Origin: Candidatus Thiosymbion sp.
GTDB lineage: Bacteria; Pseudomonadota; Gammaproteobacteria; Chromatiales; Chromatiaceae
Length of the DNA stretch: 64,000 bases
Assembly (NCBI GenBank): GCA_018435665.1
Contig: JAHDND010000024.1
Location: 1 to 64,000, forward strand
Reading direction: 5' to 3'
Part shown: positions 36,895-46,939 of the stretch, piece by piece
Numbering within the stretch: position 1 is the first letter of the stretch
Layout: each line of letters begins with the position of its first letter
Position numbers and translations under genes: made by a program
Notes under the pieces: model-generated
The model's input: only the letters and a program-made list of their open reading frames with translations
Databases searched by the model: none
What the model was told of the DNA's origin: nothing

Positions 36895-39800
36895 ATGTCT
36901 CCTCCCCGGCGGTCAAGCGCCAGGCGCCGCTGGCGTCCATTCCGGTACCTCTTGCTGGCCCTGCTGGTGCTGGTCGCCGCGGGGAGCCTGGCGCTGGGTC
37001 TGGGGTACGCTGACGGGCTGCGCCCCCCACTGATGGCGGCCCTGTCGGCGGCGCTGGGCAGGGAGGTAGCCAGCGAACGCCTACATCTGAGGCTGGTGGG
37101 CCTGACTCCGCGACTGACCCTGGAACAGGTGGTACTGCACGGGCGGGTTGACCCCGACGGGCCGCGCCCCGTCGATCCCGTGGCGCCAACCCAGGTTGTC
37201 GCTTTGGCACCGATCCCGCCGTTCGACCCCGCGGTGGCGCCCCCGGCAGACCCCGCGCCGGCACCCACGGTTGACCCCGCGGTGATGATCCCGCGTGATC
37301 CCGCGGCGGCACCCCCGGCTGACCCTGTGGCCTTGACCCCAATTCATCCCGCGGTGCCGACCCGGGTCGATCTCGCAACGGCGACCCCTGTCGACCCCGC
37401 CGGGGTGACCCGCGTGCCGCGTTTGCACCTGGACCTGGATCTCCCGGCGAGCCTGATCGCCGGCGAACCCCGGCTCAAGGCCCTGGTCTTGGAGGGGCTG
37501 CGCCTGCGGCTGGAGCGGGACGCGACGGGCCAATTGGCCATCGCCGGCCTCCCGCTGGGCGGGGAGGGGGAAGTCGGGCCGGCCCTGAGACATTTTCTTG
37601 ATCAGGGGCAATTCGTGGTGACCGCTGGCGAGGTCGCGTGGCTGGAGCGGTCCGCCGGTACCACTCACCAGCTCCTCACCGGTGTCGAGCTTAGCCTGGA
37701 CAATCAGGGGACGGGGCATCGGCTGGAACTCCAGGCCGCCCTGGCCGGCGAGCCTCAGGGGGGCATGCTGCGCCTGAGCGCGGAACTGCGTGGGCCCAGT
37801 GACCAACCTTCGGCCTGGTCCGGCCCGGTCGAATTCTTTTTGCAGTCCAATGACCTGGAGTGGCTGGGGCAGACCGGCCTGCCGCCGGCCTTCCAGGTGG
37901 CGGGCTCAAGATTCGACCTCAGCGGGCAACTGGAGATCGCGGCGGCCCGGGTCCAGGCCTTCCAGGGGCGGCTCGATGTCCAGGCGTTGTCCGTGGCGGG
38001 ACAGGTCCCTGCTCAGGGGCCTCTGGGGCTGGAGGCGGGGCGGCTCGAACTCCAGGTCACGGCGGACGGCCGGGCCGGGCAGCTTCAGGTGACGGCCAAG
38101 GATCTGACGCTGCGTCTGCCGGCGGTCTTTGGTGACCGGCCCCCGATCCGGGTCGAGCAACTAGCCGGACCCCTGGATTGGGCCCTCGATGCCGTGACGG
38201 GCCTGAGCCTCGGCACCCGCGGTCTGTCCGCCACCAACCCCGACCTGGGGGTGAGCCTGACCTTCAGCTCGCGGGTCCCCTGGAAGACGCCGGGCGGGGA
38301 AAGGTCGGTGCTGAGCGATCTGGCGCCGGCGGAGGCGGAGCTGGATCTTCGTGGGAAGATCCTGAACGCCTCGGCGGCGCGGATTCGCGACTACCTGCCC
38401 GATCCCCAACTCCGACCCCAGGCCCGGGCCTGGCTGGATCGCGCCTTTCCCGGCGGTCGGGTCCCCTGGGGCCTGATCCGTTTCCAGGGGCGGCTGGCGG
38501 ATTTTCCTTTTCGCCAGGCACCGGGTGATTTTCAGGTCCTGTTGCGGGTCGAGGATATGGCCCTGGACTTCGATCCCGATTGGCCGCGACTGGAGGGGTT
38601 GGAGGGCATCGTCCATTTCCACAACCAAGGCCTTGCCATAGCCACCTTGGGCGGTCGCATCCATGAGGTCCCGCTGCTCAAGGTCCAGGCCAGCCTCCCA
38701 GACCTGGCGGAGACCCGTTTTCTCGGGATCAGGGGGACCGCGCAGGGGCCTTTCGCGGCGGCCCTGGCCTTTTTGGGGGCCTCACCCTTGAAGACCGTCC
38801 TGGGCGCGATCCCTAACCTCCTTAGCGCCGAGGGGGTGGCGCGGGTCGATCTGGACATGGACCTCCCCCTTGAGCCCGATGTGTATCCCGACGACCGCCT
38901 GCGCCTGGCGGGCGCCTTGTCATGGCCCGGCGCAGGAGTAGGCTCAGGAACGGGCGCAGAAATTGGCGCAGAAACTGGGGCAGAAGCTGGGGCAGAAACT
39001 AGTGCAGGAATAGGCGCAGGGCCTGAGGCACCCCCAGGCCTGGCTAGCGCCGGCGGGGACGGACCCCCGGCGGCCCGCCTCACCCTCGCCGGAACGCGGC
39101 TGGCCCTGGATGACCTGGCGGGCGCCGTGAGCTTCAATGCCGAGGGGGTGACCCGCTCCCGGGTCCAGGGCCGTTTTCTCGGCAGACCCCTGACGATGGA
39201 CCTGGAGCGGATCCGAGATCCCATCGGGGAACCCATCGGGGAGCCCAAGGGGGCGATCATCGGGGAGTCCAGCCGTGACCCGCTCCGTGAGCCCATCCGG
39301 GATAGCGTCTCATCCGAGGGCCTGACCGGGCTGCGGATCGCCGGGCGCTCGGCGGTCAGCGAGCTGTCCGGGTACCTGCCCGCCGAATTCCTGCGCCATC
39401 TGGAGGGTGAGGTTCCCTGGGAACTGGCGGTCAGGATTCCCGATCCGCCGCCCCAGGTGGAGGCTAGCACCCTGGCGGCGGATTTTCTGCTGACCTCCAG
39501 CCTGCGGGGGCTCGCGGTCAAGCTGCCCGCCCCGCTGGGCAAGGCGCGCGAGGCGGTCCGGCCTCTGCGCCTGGCCTGGGGGGTGGCGCCGGGGGAGGAC
39601 CTGCGGGTCCGCGGCCACTATGACGACCTGGCCCTGGACCTGCTGTTCGCCGCCGACGCCCGGGGTGGTCGGGAGTTCCGGCGGGGCAGTCTGACCGCCG
39701 GTCAGGAGCGGACGGAACTGCCGCCAAGGGCGGGGTTGCGCATCGATGGCCGTCTGGCCCGACTGGATGCGGCCGGCTGGGTGGACTGGGCCGCCGGGCT

Positions 39801-41217
39801 CCCGGCCAGGGCGACCACCGGAAGCCCCCCCCTGACCGTGGCCGGGCTGCGCATCGATCACCTCCAGTGGGGGGAGCTGGGCCTCTGGGAGGCGGTGCTG
39901 GATCTGGAGCAGGGCGCCAGGGCCTGGGAGGTCCAGATCGAGTCCCGGGAGTTGGCTGGCCAGTTGGAGATTCCCCGCCAGTCCCGTGCCCAGCCCCTGC
40001 GGGCGGATATCGCGCGCCTCGACCTGCAGCCCTTCCTCGCCGCATCGCCCCCGGCGGCTGACGTTAAGCCGGGGCGCAACCGCCCGGACACGGGGCCGGC
40101 CGATCCGCGCCGGGCCTGGGGCCTGGACCTGGCCGTCGAGCGGCTGCGCTGGCTGGACACCGAACTCGGACGGTTGAGCCTGCGCGCCGAACCTCAGGCC
40201 GCTGGTCTGCGGATCGCCGAGGTCCGGCTTTCCCTGCCGGGTCGGCTCGATCTCCAGGGTCAGGGTGAATGGGTCAGGGAGGAGGGGGAGACGGCAGGCG
40301 CGCGGATGACCCTAGATCTGGCGGCCAAGACGGGGGATCTCGGCGATTTGCTCCGACACCTGGGCTATGTCAGCCCCTTGGCGGAGGCACCCGCCGAGGT
40401 CGAGGCCCGTCTCACCTGGCCCGGCGGGCCCGGTGATCTCAGTCCCGCCACCCTGCAAGGGGAAATCGACCTGGCCATCGGCAAGGGTAGCCTGCTGGAT
40501 GTCGATCCCGGCATGGGCCGGGTGCTGGGGGTGCTGAATCTGGGGGCCTTGGGGCGACGCCTGGCCCTGGATTTCACCGATCTCTACGATCGCGGTTTCG
40601 TGTTCCAGGATATCAAGGGCAAGCTGGGTCTCCGGGACGGAAAGGTGGAACTGGTCGAGCCCCTGCTGATCGAGGGCACCGCGGCGGACGTGCGGATCGA
40701 GGGGCGGGCCAATCTGCTCGATCAGTCCCTGGAGCAGGTCGCCACGGTGACCCCCAGCCTGGGCGGGGGCGTCGCCCTGGCCAGCGCCATTGCCGCCGGC
40801 CCCCTGGTGGGGGCGGCGGTCCTCCTGGCCGACCAGGCCAGCGGCGGGGCGCTGGACGTACTGGGTCGCCATGCCTACGACATCCGCGGCCCCTGGGCCA
40901 ATCCCGAGATCGTGTCGCGAGATGGCCGGGCCCCGGATGACCGGGGGGCCTCCAGCGGTTTGGTGTCCCCCGCCGTCACACCCGCCACCCTGGAGAGTGA
41001 CGGAGGCTCGACCGGGACCACCGAGTCGACCCTTGGGTCCAGACCTGACTCCAATTCCAACTCCAGCTTTAGCTCTAGCTCCTATACCAGATCCAGCTCT
41101 AGCCCCAGCCCTGGCTCTAACTCTAGTTCTAGCTCTAGCTCTAGCTCTAGCTCCAACTCCCCGTCGACGGCGCCTGTCTCGCCCCTGAAGGGTAATGCCT
41201 TTCTCGATCAACCCTGA
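36895..41217 (+). CDS. yhdP: YhdP-family AsmA-like envelope lipid-transport protein
   Basis: This very large inner-membrane-anchored periplasmic protein (1440 residues, versus about 1270 in E. coli) belongs to the AsmA/TamB-like group thought to carry phospholipid to the outer membrane. The membrane anchor is at residues about 16-38 (YLLLALLVLVAAGSLALG), followed by the long beta-rich groove and the conserved C-terminal region (GRVLGVLNLGALGRRLALDF, AYDIRGPWANP). Four low-complexity segments stand out: residues about 85-172 (Pro/Asp/Ala, VDP and ADP units), 678-724 (EIGAETGAEAGAE), 773-808 (IGEPIGEP) and a Ser-rich tail at 1364-1432. These account for much of the extra length. The start is ATG 36895. 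Confidence 0.9.
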   Translation: MSPPRRSSARRRWRPFRYLLLALLVLVAAGSLALGLGYADGLRPPLMAALSAALGREVASERLHLRLVGLTPRLTLEQVVLHGRVDPDGPRPVDPVAPTQVVALAPIPPFDPAVAPPADPAPAPTVDPAVMIPRDPAAAPPADPVALTPIHPAVPTRVDLATATPVDPAGVTRVPRLHLDLDLPASLIAGEPRLKALVLEGLRLRLERDATGQLAIAGLPLGGEGEVGPALRHFLDQGQFVVTAGEVAWLERSAGTTHQLLTGVELSLDNQGTGHRLELQAALAGEPQGGMLRLSAELRGPSDQPSAWSGPVEFFLQSNDLEWLGQTGLPPAFQVAGSRFDLSGQLEIAAARVQAFQGRLDVQALSVAGQVPAQGPLGLEAGRLELQVTADGRAGQLQVTAKDLTLRLPAVFGDRPPIRVEQLAGPLDWALDAVTGLSLGTRGLSATNPDLGVSLTFSSRVPWKTPGGERSVLSDLAPAEAELDLRGKILNASAARIRDYLPDPQLRPQARAWLDRAFPGGRVPWGLIRFQGRLADFPFRQAPGDFQVLLRVEDMALDFDPDWPRLEGLEGIVHFHNQGLAIATLGGRIHEVPLLKVQASLPDLAETRFLGIRGTAQGPFAAALAFLGASPLKTVLGAIPNLLSAEGVARVDLDMDLPLEPDVYPDDRLRLAGALSWPGAGVGSGTGAEIGAETGAEAGAETSAGIGAGPEAPPGLASAGGDGPPAARLTLAGTRLALDDLAGAVSFNAEGVTRSRVQGRFLGRPLTMDLERIRDPIGEPIGEPKGAIIGESSRDPLREPIRDSVSSEGLTGLRIAGRSAVSELSGYLPAEFLRHLEGEVPWELAVRIPDPPPQVEASTLAADFLLTSSLRGLAVKLPAPLGKAREAVRPLRLAWGVAPGEDLRVRGHYDDLALDLLFAADARGGREFRRGSLTAGQERTELPPRAGLRIDGRLARLDAAGWVDWAAGLPARATTGSPPLTVAGLRIDHLQWGELGLWEAVLDLEQGARAWEVQIESRELAGQLEIPRQSRAQPLRADIARLDLQPFLAASPPAADVKPGRNRPDTGPADPRRAWGLDLAVERLRWLDTELGRLSLRAEPQAAGLRIAEVRLSLPGRLDLQGQGEWVREEGETAGARMTLDLAAKTGDLGDLLRHLGYVSPLAEAPAEVEARLTWPGGPGDLSPATLQGEIDLAIGKGSLLDVDPGMGRVLGVLNLGALGRRLALDFTDLYDRGFVFQDIKGKLGLRDGKVELVEPLLIEGTAADVRIEGRANLLDQSLEQVATVTPSLGGGVALASAIAAGPLVGAAVLLADQASGGALDVLGRHAYDIRGPWANPEIVSRDGRAPDDRGASSGLVSPAVTPATLESDGGSTGTTESTLGSRPDSNSNSSFSSSSYTRSSSSPSPGSNSSSSSSSSSSSNSPSTAPVSPLKGNAFLDQP

Positions 41218-41378
41218 TCGCCAGGCACTGGTCGCTGGTCGTTGGGGGGTGGGCTGGAGGGGGCCAGACGGGTAAGCCTTGGGTTCGCCTGGGGCTGATG
41301 GTATCTTTTTCCGGGAAGCATCCCCCGGTCCCCGCCCCAAGGACCGTCACCCCAAACGATGGAGCTACCGCCACCGCC

Positions 41379-42212
41379 ATGCCGAGAAAAGCCCGCGTCG
41401 CCGCCATCCAGATGGCTAGCAGCCCCAATGTCAGCGCCAATCTGCTGGAGGCCCGGCGTCTGATCCAGGAGGCCGTGGACGAGTCCGGCGCCAACCTGGT
41501 GGTGCTGCCGGAAAACTTCGCCTTCATGGGGGATCAGGATCGCGACCTGCTCGATCTACGCGAGGCGGAGGGGCGGGGGCCCCTCCAGGACTTCCTCGCC
41601 GAGATGGCGTCCCGCCACCGTATCTGGCTGGTTGGCGGTACCGTCCCGCTGAATGCCACCCACCCCGACCGGGTCCGGGCGGCCTGTCTGGTCTTCAACG
41701 ACCGCGGGGAGCGGGTGGCCCGCTACGACAAGATCCACCTCTTCGATGTCAAATTGCTGGAGACCGGCGAGCGCTACGAGGAATCCGCCACCATCGAGCC
41801 CGGTGACGCCTCGGTGGTCCTGGACACCCCCTTCGGGCGGCTGGGTCTGGCGGTGTGTTACGACCTGCGCTTTCCCGAACTCTACCGGGAGATGCTGGAC
41901 GTCGGCATGGAGATCATGGCCTTGCCAGCCTGCTTCACGGCGATCACCGGCAAGGCCCACTGGGAGGTGCTGGTGCGTGCCCGGGCCATCGAGAATCTCT
42001 GCTACGTGGTCGCGGCCGCCCAGGGCGGCTATCACCGCAACGGCCGCCGCACCCATGGCCACAGCATGGTCGTGGACCCCTGGGGGTCGGTCCTCGCCCA
42101 GGTGCCCCGGGGCGCCGGGCATGTCTGCTGCCCCCTGGACCAGGAATACCTGCATTCGGTACGCCTCAACTTCCCGGCCCTCGACCACCGCCGCCTGACC
42201 TGCCGCGTCTGA
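41379..42212 (+). CDS. Nitrilase-superfamily amidohydrolase (Nit1/Nit2-like)
   Basis: The 277-residue carbon-nitrogen hydrolase has the Glu-Lys-Cys triad visible in VVLPENFAF, YDKIHLFDV and LAVCYDLRFPELYR. The sequence resembles the Nit1-type deaminated-glutathione amidase that clears a transaminase by-product, and the gene often sits between yhdP and tldD in gammaproteobacteria, as here. The start MPRKARVAAIQMASS at 41379 fits the family. Substrate specificity is inferred from family and position. Confidence 0.88.
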   Translation: MPRKARVAAIQMASSPNVSANLLEARRLIQEAVDESGANLVVLPENFAFMGDQDRDLLDLREAEGRGPLQDFLAEMASRHRIWLVGGTVPLNATHPDRVRAACLVFNDRGERVARYDKIHLFDVKLLETGERYEESATIEPGDASVVLDTPFGRLGLAVCYDLRFPELYREMLDVGMEIMALPACFTAITGKAHWEVLVRARAIENLCYVVAAAQGGYHRNGRRTHGHSMVVDPWGSVLAQVPRGAGHVCCPLDQEYLHSVRLNFPALDHRRLTCRV

Positions 42213-42406
42213 AATCGGCTACTACCGTCCGACCCGGGATCACCGAAAACTGCTGGGCGACGTCTATTAATCGGCCATCAACCTCGGACCCGCCGGGTCT
42301 GTAAGGTTGAATTTCGCCGTCTTTCCCTCACCATCCGGTCCAGATTGTTTTTCAACTTCATCCCCAGCGGCCGTCCAGGCCGCCACGCTGACCAGGTCCC
42401 GGACCC

Positions 42407-43855
42407 ATGACTATGACCGATCCCATCGCCATCGCCCGTGACCAGATCCTGGCCCCGGCGGGCCTCGATACCGGCCACCTCGAGCGTCTCCTCGGCCAGC
42501 TCAAGACCAGCGCCATCGACGCCGCAGATATCTATTTTCAGCACAGCCGGCTGCAATCCTGGGTGCTCGAGGACGGCATCATCAAGGAGGGTAACTTCAG
42601 TATCGAGCAAGGTGCCGGGTTGCGGGCACTGAGCGGGGAGAAGACCGGCTTCGCCTATGCCGACGAGGTCCAGTTCGAGACCCTGCTTCAGGCCGCCCAG
42701 GCGGCCCGGGCCATCGCCCGCGGTGGCCACGAGACCCGGGCGCGCATCGACGGCACCGGGGCGGGCCTTGGCCTTTACGCCCCCCTCGATCCCCTGGACA
42801 GCCTCTCGGACGAGGACAAGGTTGCCTTGCTTCACCGGGTCGACGCCGAGGCTCGGCGCCAGGATCCGCGGGTGCGGCAGGTCATCGCCAGCCTGGTGGC
42901 GGTTCGTGACCTGGTGCTTATCGCCAGCGACGATGGCCGCCTCAGCGCCGACGTCCGGCCCCTGGTGCGCCTCAGCGTCAGCGTCATCGTCGAGGACGGC
43001 GACCGCAGGGAGCAGGGCGCCAGCGGCGGCGGCGCCCGGGCCGATCTGGGCTACTTTCTCGCCGAGGACCGCGCCCTGGGCTTTGCCCGTCAGGCCGTCC
43101 ATCAGGCCCTGATCAATCTGGAGGCCATCCCCGCCCCCGCCGGGGCCATGACCGTGGTCCTCGGTCCCGGCTGGCCCGGCATCCTGCTCCACGAGGCCGT
43201 GGGCCATGGGCTGGAGGGGGACTTCAATCGCAAGGGTACCTCGGCCTTTGCCGGGCGGCTCGGCGAACGGGTCGCCGCCCCCGGGGTCACGGTGGTCGAT
43301 GACGGCACCCTGGCCGGGCGCCGCGGCTCCCTTAATCTGGATGACGAGGGTACCCCGACCCAGAACACGGTCCTCATCGAGGACGGCATCCTGCGCGGTT
43401 ATCTCCAGGATCGTCTCAATGCCCGCCTCATGGGCGTGGCCAGCACCGGCAATGGGCGCCGCGAGTCCTATGCCCACCTGCCCATGCCGCGCATGACCAA
43501 TACCTACATGCTCGCCGGCGATCGCGATCCGGCGGAGATCATCGCCTCGGTGGACAAGGGCCTCTATGCCGTCAACTTTGGCGGTGGCCAGGTCGATATT
43601 ACCTCCGGCAAGTTCGTCTTCTCCGCCAGCGAGGCCTATCTGATCAAGAAGGGGCGCATCGGCCCGGCGGTGAAGGGCGCCACCCTCATTGGCAACGGCC
43701 CGGATGTGCTCACCCGGGTCAGCATGATCGGCAATGACCTGGCCCTGGATCAGGGGGTTGGCACCTGCGGCAAGGAGGGCCAGTCGGTTCCGGTCGGTGT
43801 CGGGCAGCCCACCCTGCGCGTGGATGGTCTGACGGTGGGTGGCACCCAGGGGTAG
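42407..43855 (+). CDS. tldD: Metalloprotease TldD
   Basis: TldD is the catalytic subunit of the TldD/TldE (PmbA) zinc protease that trims unfolded peptides and matures certain modified peptides. The metal site [11 protein letters not shown] (HExxxH) is at about residues 263-273, and the C-terminal [19 protein letters not shown] is typical. It has 482 residues, full length. Its usual partner pmbA is 1.7 kb downstream, separated by two unrelated small genes. Confidence 0.95.
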   Translation: MTMTDPIAIARDQILAPAGLDTGHLERLLGQLKTSAIDAADIYFQHSRLQSWVLEDGIIKEGNFSIEQGAGLRALSGEKTGFAYADEVQFETLLQAAQAARAIARGGHETRARIDGTGAGLGLYAPLDPLDSLSDEDKVALLHRVDAEARRQDPRVRQVIASLVAVRDLVLIASDDGRLSADVRPLVRLSVSVIVEDGDRREQGASGGGARADLGYFLAEDRALGFARQAVHQALINLEAIPAPAGAMTVVLGPGWPGILLHEAVGHGLEGDFNRKGTSAFAGRLGERVAAPGVTVVDDGTLAGRRGSLNLDDEGTPTQNTVLIEDGILRGYLQDRLNARLMGVASTGNGRRESYAHLPMPRMTNTYMLAGDRDPAEIIASVDKGLYAVNFGGGQVDITSGKFVFSASEAYLIKKGRIGPAVKGATLIGNGPDVLTRVSMIGNDLALDQGVGTCGKEGQSVPVGVGQPTLRVDGLTVGGTQG

Positions 43856-44293
43856 GCATTGCCAAGTCCTCGGTGGGCCATGGCGATCGACAATACCGCG
43901 GCCCGCCACCTCCCATGCCCCGGGCAAGTCTGGGTCCGACGTCTGGCAGGACTTGCTCAGTGTCTACCGCCAGCAATGCCCCAGACCCGCCTGGGACCGA
44001 CCCTGCCCCCTCCTTTTTGAGGTGACCTGAACGGGACCTGGGTCTCATGCAGTGTTGTTGTAAATTTACAATATGTTGTGTTTGTGATTCAGGTCAACCA
44101 TCGGCCGTCTGGCCCCCTTACGCTTTCTCCCGGCCCTGACTATAAGTTTTGGTAACAGCCAGTCGTCACGGCTGGTTGCGGTCCGGATTCAGGTACCTGC
44201 CAGAGGGTTAAACCGGTCCGTCCCTGAATCCATCCGCCTGACTCGCAGGCACTGGGAATGCGTGGAGGCCCGGCTTTGCGGCTGGGAAACAAG
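43856..44293. other. 438-bp non-coding region after tldD
   Basis: No gene is supported in this gap. It contains an AT-rich patch with the palindrome at 44058-44071, in contrast to the GC-rich surroundings, and is likely the control region of the GRAM-like gene. Confidence 0.5.
44058..44071. promoter_or_regulatory. Perfect 14-bp palindrome, possible operator
   Basis: TTGTAAATTTACAA is its own reverse complement and sits in an AT-rich patch 223 bp before the GRAM-like gene. The form suggests a dimeric regulator site. It does not fit TyrR (which needs N6 in the centre) or FNR spacing. The regulator is unknown. Confidence 0.4.
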
Positions 44294-44704
44294 ATGTACG
44301 AACAATCGCCCCATGAGCAGCTAGGTGAGGGGGTGACCGCCCTGTCAAGGGAGAAAATGCTCAAGTCCGGCAAGGCCATCATCCTGATCGATTCGATTCA
44401 TGCCTTGGTGGGTAGTCTCTATCTGACCAGCCGCCGGATTCTGTTCATGGCGGAAACCGGGGACTGGGGCAAGACCCATGGCGGTTGGGAGTCCCCACCT
44501 CGGGACGGCGTGCTCCACTTTCACGCCTATCATGACGATATCCGGAGTATTTCGGTTCAGGAGCAAGGGCTTGCGCTGAACATGACCCTGACCACCCGAT
44601 CGCGGGAACGCTATACCTTCATCCCCGATTATCTGCGCGACTGGATTGCCGAATTCGACCGCTCCTGTCTACCCCTGAAGAGCCTGCCGATCCGGCTGGG
44701 CTGA
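44294..44704 (+). CDS. GRAM/PH-like domain protein of unknown function
   Basis: The 136-residue soluble protein has the strand pattern and motif GSLYLTSRRILFMAET typical of GRAM-type PH-fold domains. It continues with HDDIRSISVQEQGLALNMTLTTRSRERYTFIPD and ends with a short helix (LRDWIAEFDRSC). GRAM domains bind lipids or proteins, usually at membranes. The start is taken at ATG 44294 (MYEQSPHEQLGEG); an in-frame start at 44258 is possible. It lies between tldD and pmbA. The domain call rests on motif only. Confidence 0.6.
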   Translation: MYEQSPHEQLGEGVTALSREKMLKSGKAIILIDSIHALVGSLYLTSRRILFMAETGDWGKTHGGWESPPRDGVLHFHAYHDDIRSISVQEQGLALNMTLTTRSRERYTFIPDYLRDWIAEFDRSCLPLKSLPIRLG

Positions 44705-44821
44705 ACCGCTGCCGCAAACCGAAGTGAGATGTCTGTCCAGGGGCTGTAAAAGGGCTGGCGAAGTCAGCGCCCTTAGGCTATTTTCCGTCTTTCCGAACAA
44801 CGAGAGACGAGGAAGAACCTT

Positions 44822-45271
44822 ATGAAAAAGACCCTGATCGCCTTGGCCGCTGGCCTTCTGTGCTCGACCGCCGCCCTGGCGGCCGATCTGGCCACCCCGG
44901 ACGAGGCCAAGGCCATGTCGCAGAAGGCCCAGGCGACCGTCAATGAGATGGGCAAGGACAAGGCCTTCGCCACCTTCGCCGCCGCCGATGGTGGCTTCAA
45001 GGTCAAGGACCTCTATGTCTTCTGCATGGACATGGAGGGCGTCATGCTCTCCCATGCGGTCAAGCCCGAACTGGTGGGCAAGAACCTGCTCACCTTCAAC
45101 AAATATGGTGACGAGCTGTTCAAGAACATGATCGCCAAGGCCAAGGCCTCCGGCGAGGGCTGGGTGGACTATAAATGGCCCTATCCCGGCACCGAGGAAA
45201 TCAAGGAGAAGACCAGCTACATCATGACCAATAAGGAAGGCTTTTTCTGTGGCGTCGGCGCCTACAAGTAG
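44822..45271 (+). CDS. Secreted single-Cache-domain protein
   Basis: The 149-residue precursor has a classic signal peptide (residues 1-21, LIALAAGLLCSTAALAA) and a Cache-type sensor fold: an N-terminal helix (EAKAMSQKAQATVNEMG), LYVFCMDMEGVMLSHAV, then GWVDYKWPYPGTEEIKEKTSYI. Cache modules bind small molecules in the periplasm, usually as part of chemoreceptors or kinases. Here the domain is free, so it may be a soluble ligand carrier or co-receptor. A good AGGAAG precedes the start. The 298 bp to pmbA hold no gene. Confidence 0.85.
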   Translation: MKKTLIALAAGLLCSTAALAADLATPDEAKAMSQKAQATVNEMGKDKAFATFAAADGGFKVKDLYVFCMDMEGVMLSHAVKPELVGKNLLTFNKYGDELFKNMIAKAKASGEGWVDYKWPYPGTEEIKEKTSYIMTNKEGFFCGVGAYK

Positions 45272-45569
45272 CGTTTGACGCACAGCTCCCGGTAGCGACA
45301 GGACGTTGCTCCCGGGTGTTCAGCCCACCCGATGGCCAGCAGGTCGCATGCGGCTGAATCCGCCCACATTCCTCACTGATTGACTGGACTTGCTTCCGGG
45401 GTGATTCATCCGGAGCGATGCCCTGGGGATTTGCCTCCCCGGCCGCGTCCCGCCCTTTAGTTGCGGGCTTCGGGCCACCACTTAGCCTTTTTCAAACGCC
45501 GGCCCGGCGCATCCCCTCTGGGAGGACGTCGCCCTTGGCCGCATCCCTCCATTTACCAGGACTTGGGTT

Positions 45570-46934
45570 ATGACCACGATCACCACCAACGATACCGCGG
45601 CGCGCCTCGACCGCCTGGAACGGGTTGTGCGCGATCTGCTGGCGGAGGCCCGACGCCAAGGCGCCACGGCGGCGGAGGCGGCCGCCAGCTCCGAGGCGGG
45701 GCTGGAGATCAACGTCCGCTTGGGTGAGGTGGAGACGGTCGAGCACACCCGGGACAATGGCCTGGGCATCACGGTCTATTTCGGCCAGCGCAAGGGGTCC
45801 GCCAGCACCTCGGACATGAGTCCCGAGGCGGTGCGCGATGCCGTCACGGCCGCCTGCGCCATCGCCAGCCGCACCCAGGAGGACCCCCATGCCGGTCTAG
45901 CGGACGCCGAACTCATGGCCCAGGACCTGCCGGAACTGGACCTGCATCACCCCTGGGACCTCGAGCCGGACGCGGCCATCGAACTTGCCATCGCCTGCGA
46001 GGACGCCGCCCGTGGCTTCGATCCGCGCATCGTCAATTCCGAGGGGGCCAGTATCTCGACCCATGCCGGCCTCCACGTCTACGGCAACAGCCAGGGTTTC
46101 GTCGCCGGCTATTCCGGCACCCGCCACAGCCTGAGCTGCGCGGTGGTGGCCCAGGAAGGGGAGAACATGCAGCGCGACTATTGGTGGACCACCGCCCGCG
46201 CCGCCGCCGACCTGGAGACCCCCGAGGCCGTGGGCCGCCGGGCCGGCGAGCGGACGGTGGCGCGCCTCGGCGCCCGTCAGCTCACCACCCGGAAGGCCCC
46301 GGTGCTCTTCAGCCCCCTGACCGCCGCCGGTCTGCTGCGCTCCCTCACCGGCGCCATCAGTGGCTCCAGCCTCTACCGCCGCTCCAGCTTTCTCCTCGAG
46401 CGCCTCGACACGCCCATCTTTCCCGATTTCGTGCGCATCCACGAAATCCCCCATCTGCCCCGGGGCCTGGGCAGCGCCCCCTTCGACGGTGACGGCGTCG
46501 CCACCCGGGCCAAGGACCTGGTCAGCGAGGGCATCCTGCGCACCTACCTGCTGGATGCCTACTCCGCCCGGCGCCTGGGGCTCAGGACCACCGGTAATGC
46601 CGGCGGCGTCCATAACCTCCACATCGAGCCTGGTTCCCGCGGGGGCGGTCCCCTGGATCGCGCCGGCATGCTCCAGGCCCTGGATACCGGGCTCCTGGTC
46701 ACCGAACTGCTCGGCCACGGCACCAACCCCGTCACCGGTGACTACTCCCGGGGCGCCGCCGGCTTCTGGGTCGAGGGGGGGGAGATCGCCTTCCCCGTGG
46801 AGGAGATCACCATCGCCGGCAACCTCAAGGATATGTTCCTGGGCCTGCTGGCCGTGGGCAACGATTGCGATTTTCCCGGCAGCACCCGCACCGGCTCCTG
46901 GCTGATCCCGGAGATGACTATTGCCGGGGATTGA
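45570..46934 (+). CDS. pmbA: Metalloprotease subunit PmbA/TldE
   Basis: PmbA (TldE) is the non-catalytic partner of TldD. The 454-residue protein shows the family pattern from LDRLERVVRDLLAEARRQGA to the C-terminal GHGTNPVTGDYSRGAAGFWVE and GNLKDMFLGLLAVGNDC. It has no HExxxH, as expected. It ends five bases before the start of a TldD paralogue, so pmbA and the paralogue are likely co-transcribed. Confidence 0.95.
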   Translation: MTTITTNDTAARLDRLERVVRDLLAEARRQGATAAEAAASSEAGLEINVRLGEVETVEHTRDNGLGITVYFGQRKGSASTSDMSPEAVRDAVTAACAIASRTQEDPHAGLADAELMAQDLPELDLHHPWDLEPDAAIELAIACEDAARGFDPRIVNSEGASISTHAGLHVYGNSQGFVAGYSGTRHSLSCAVVAQEGENMQRDYWWTTARAAADLETPEAVGRRAGERTVARLGARQLTTRKAPVLFSPLTAAGLLRSLTGAISGSSLYRRSSFLLERLDTPIFPDFVRIHEIPHLPRGLGSAPFDGDGVATRAKDLVSEGILRTYLLDAYSARRLGLRTTGNAGGVHNLHIEPGSRGGGPLDRAGMLQALDTGLLVTELLGHGTNPVTGDYSRGAAGFWVEGGEIAFPVEEITIAGNLKDMFLGLLAVGNDCDFPGSTRTGSWLIPEMTIAGD

Positions 46935-46939
46935 TACCC

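Noticed and set aside
44058-44071. TyrR or FNR site
   Set aside because: The half sites have the wrong centre spacing for both regulators.
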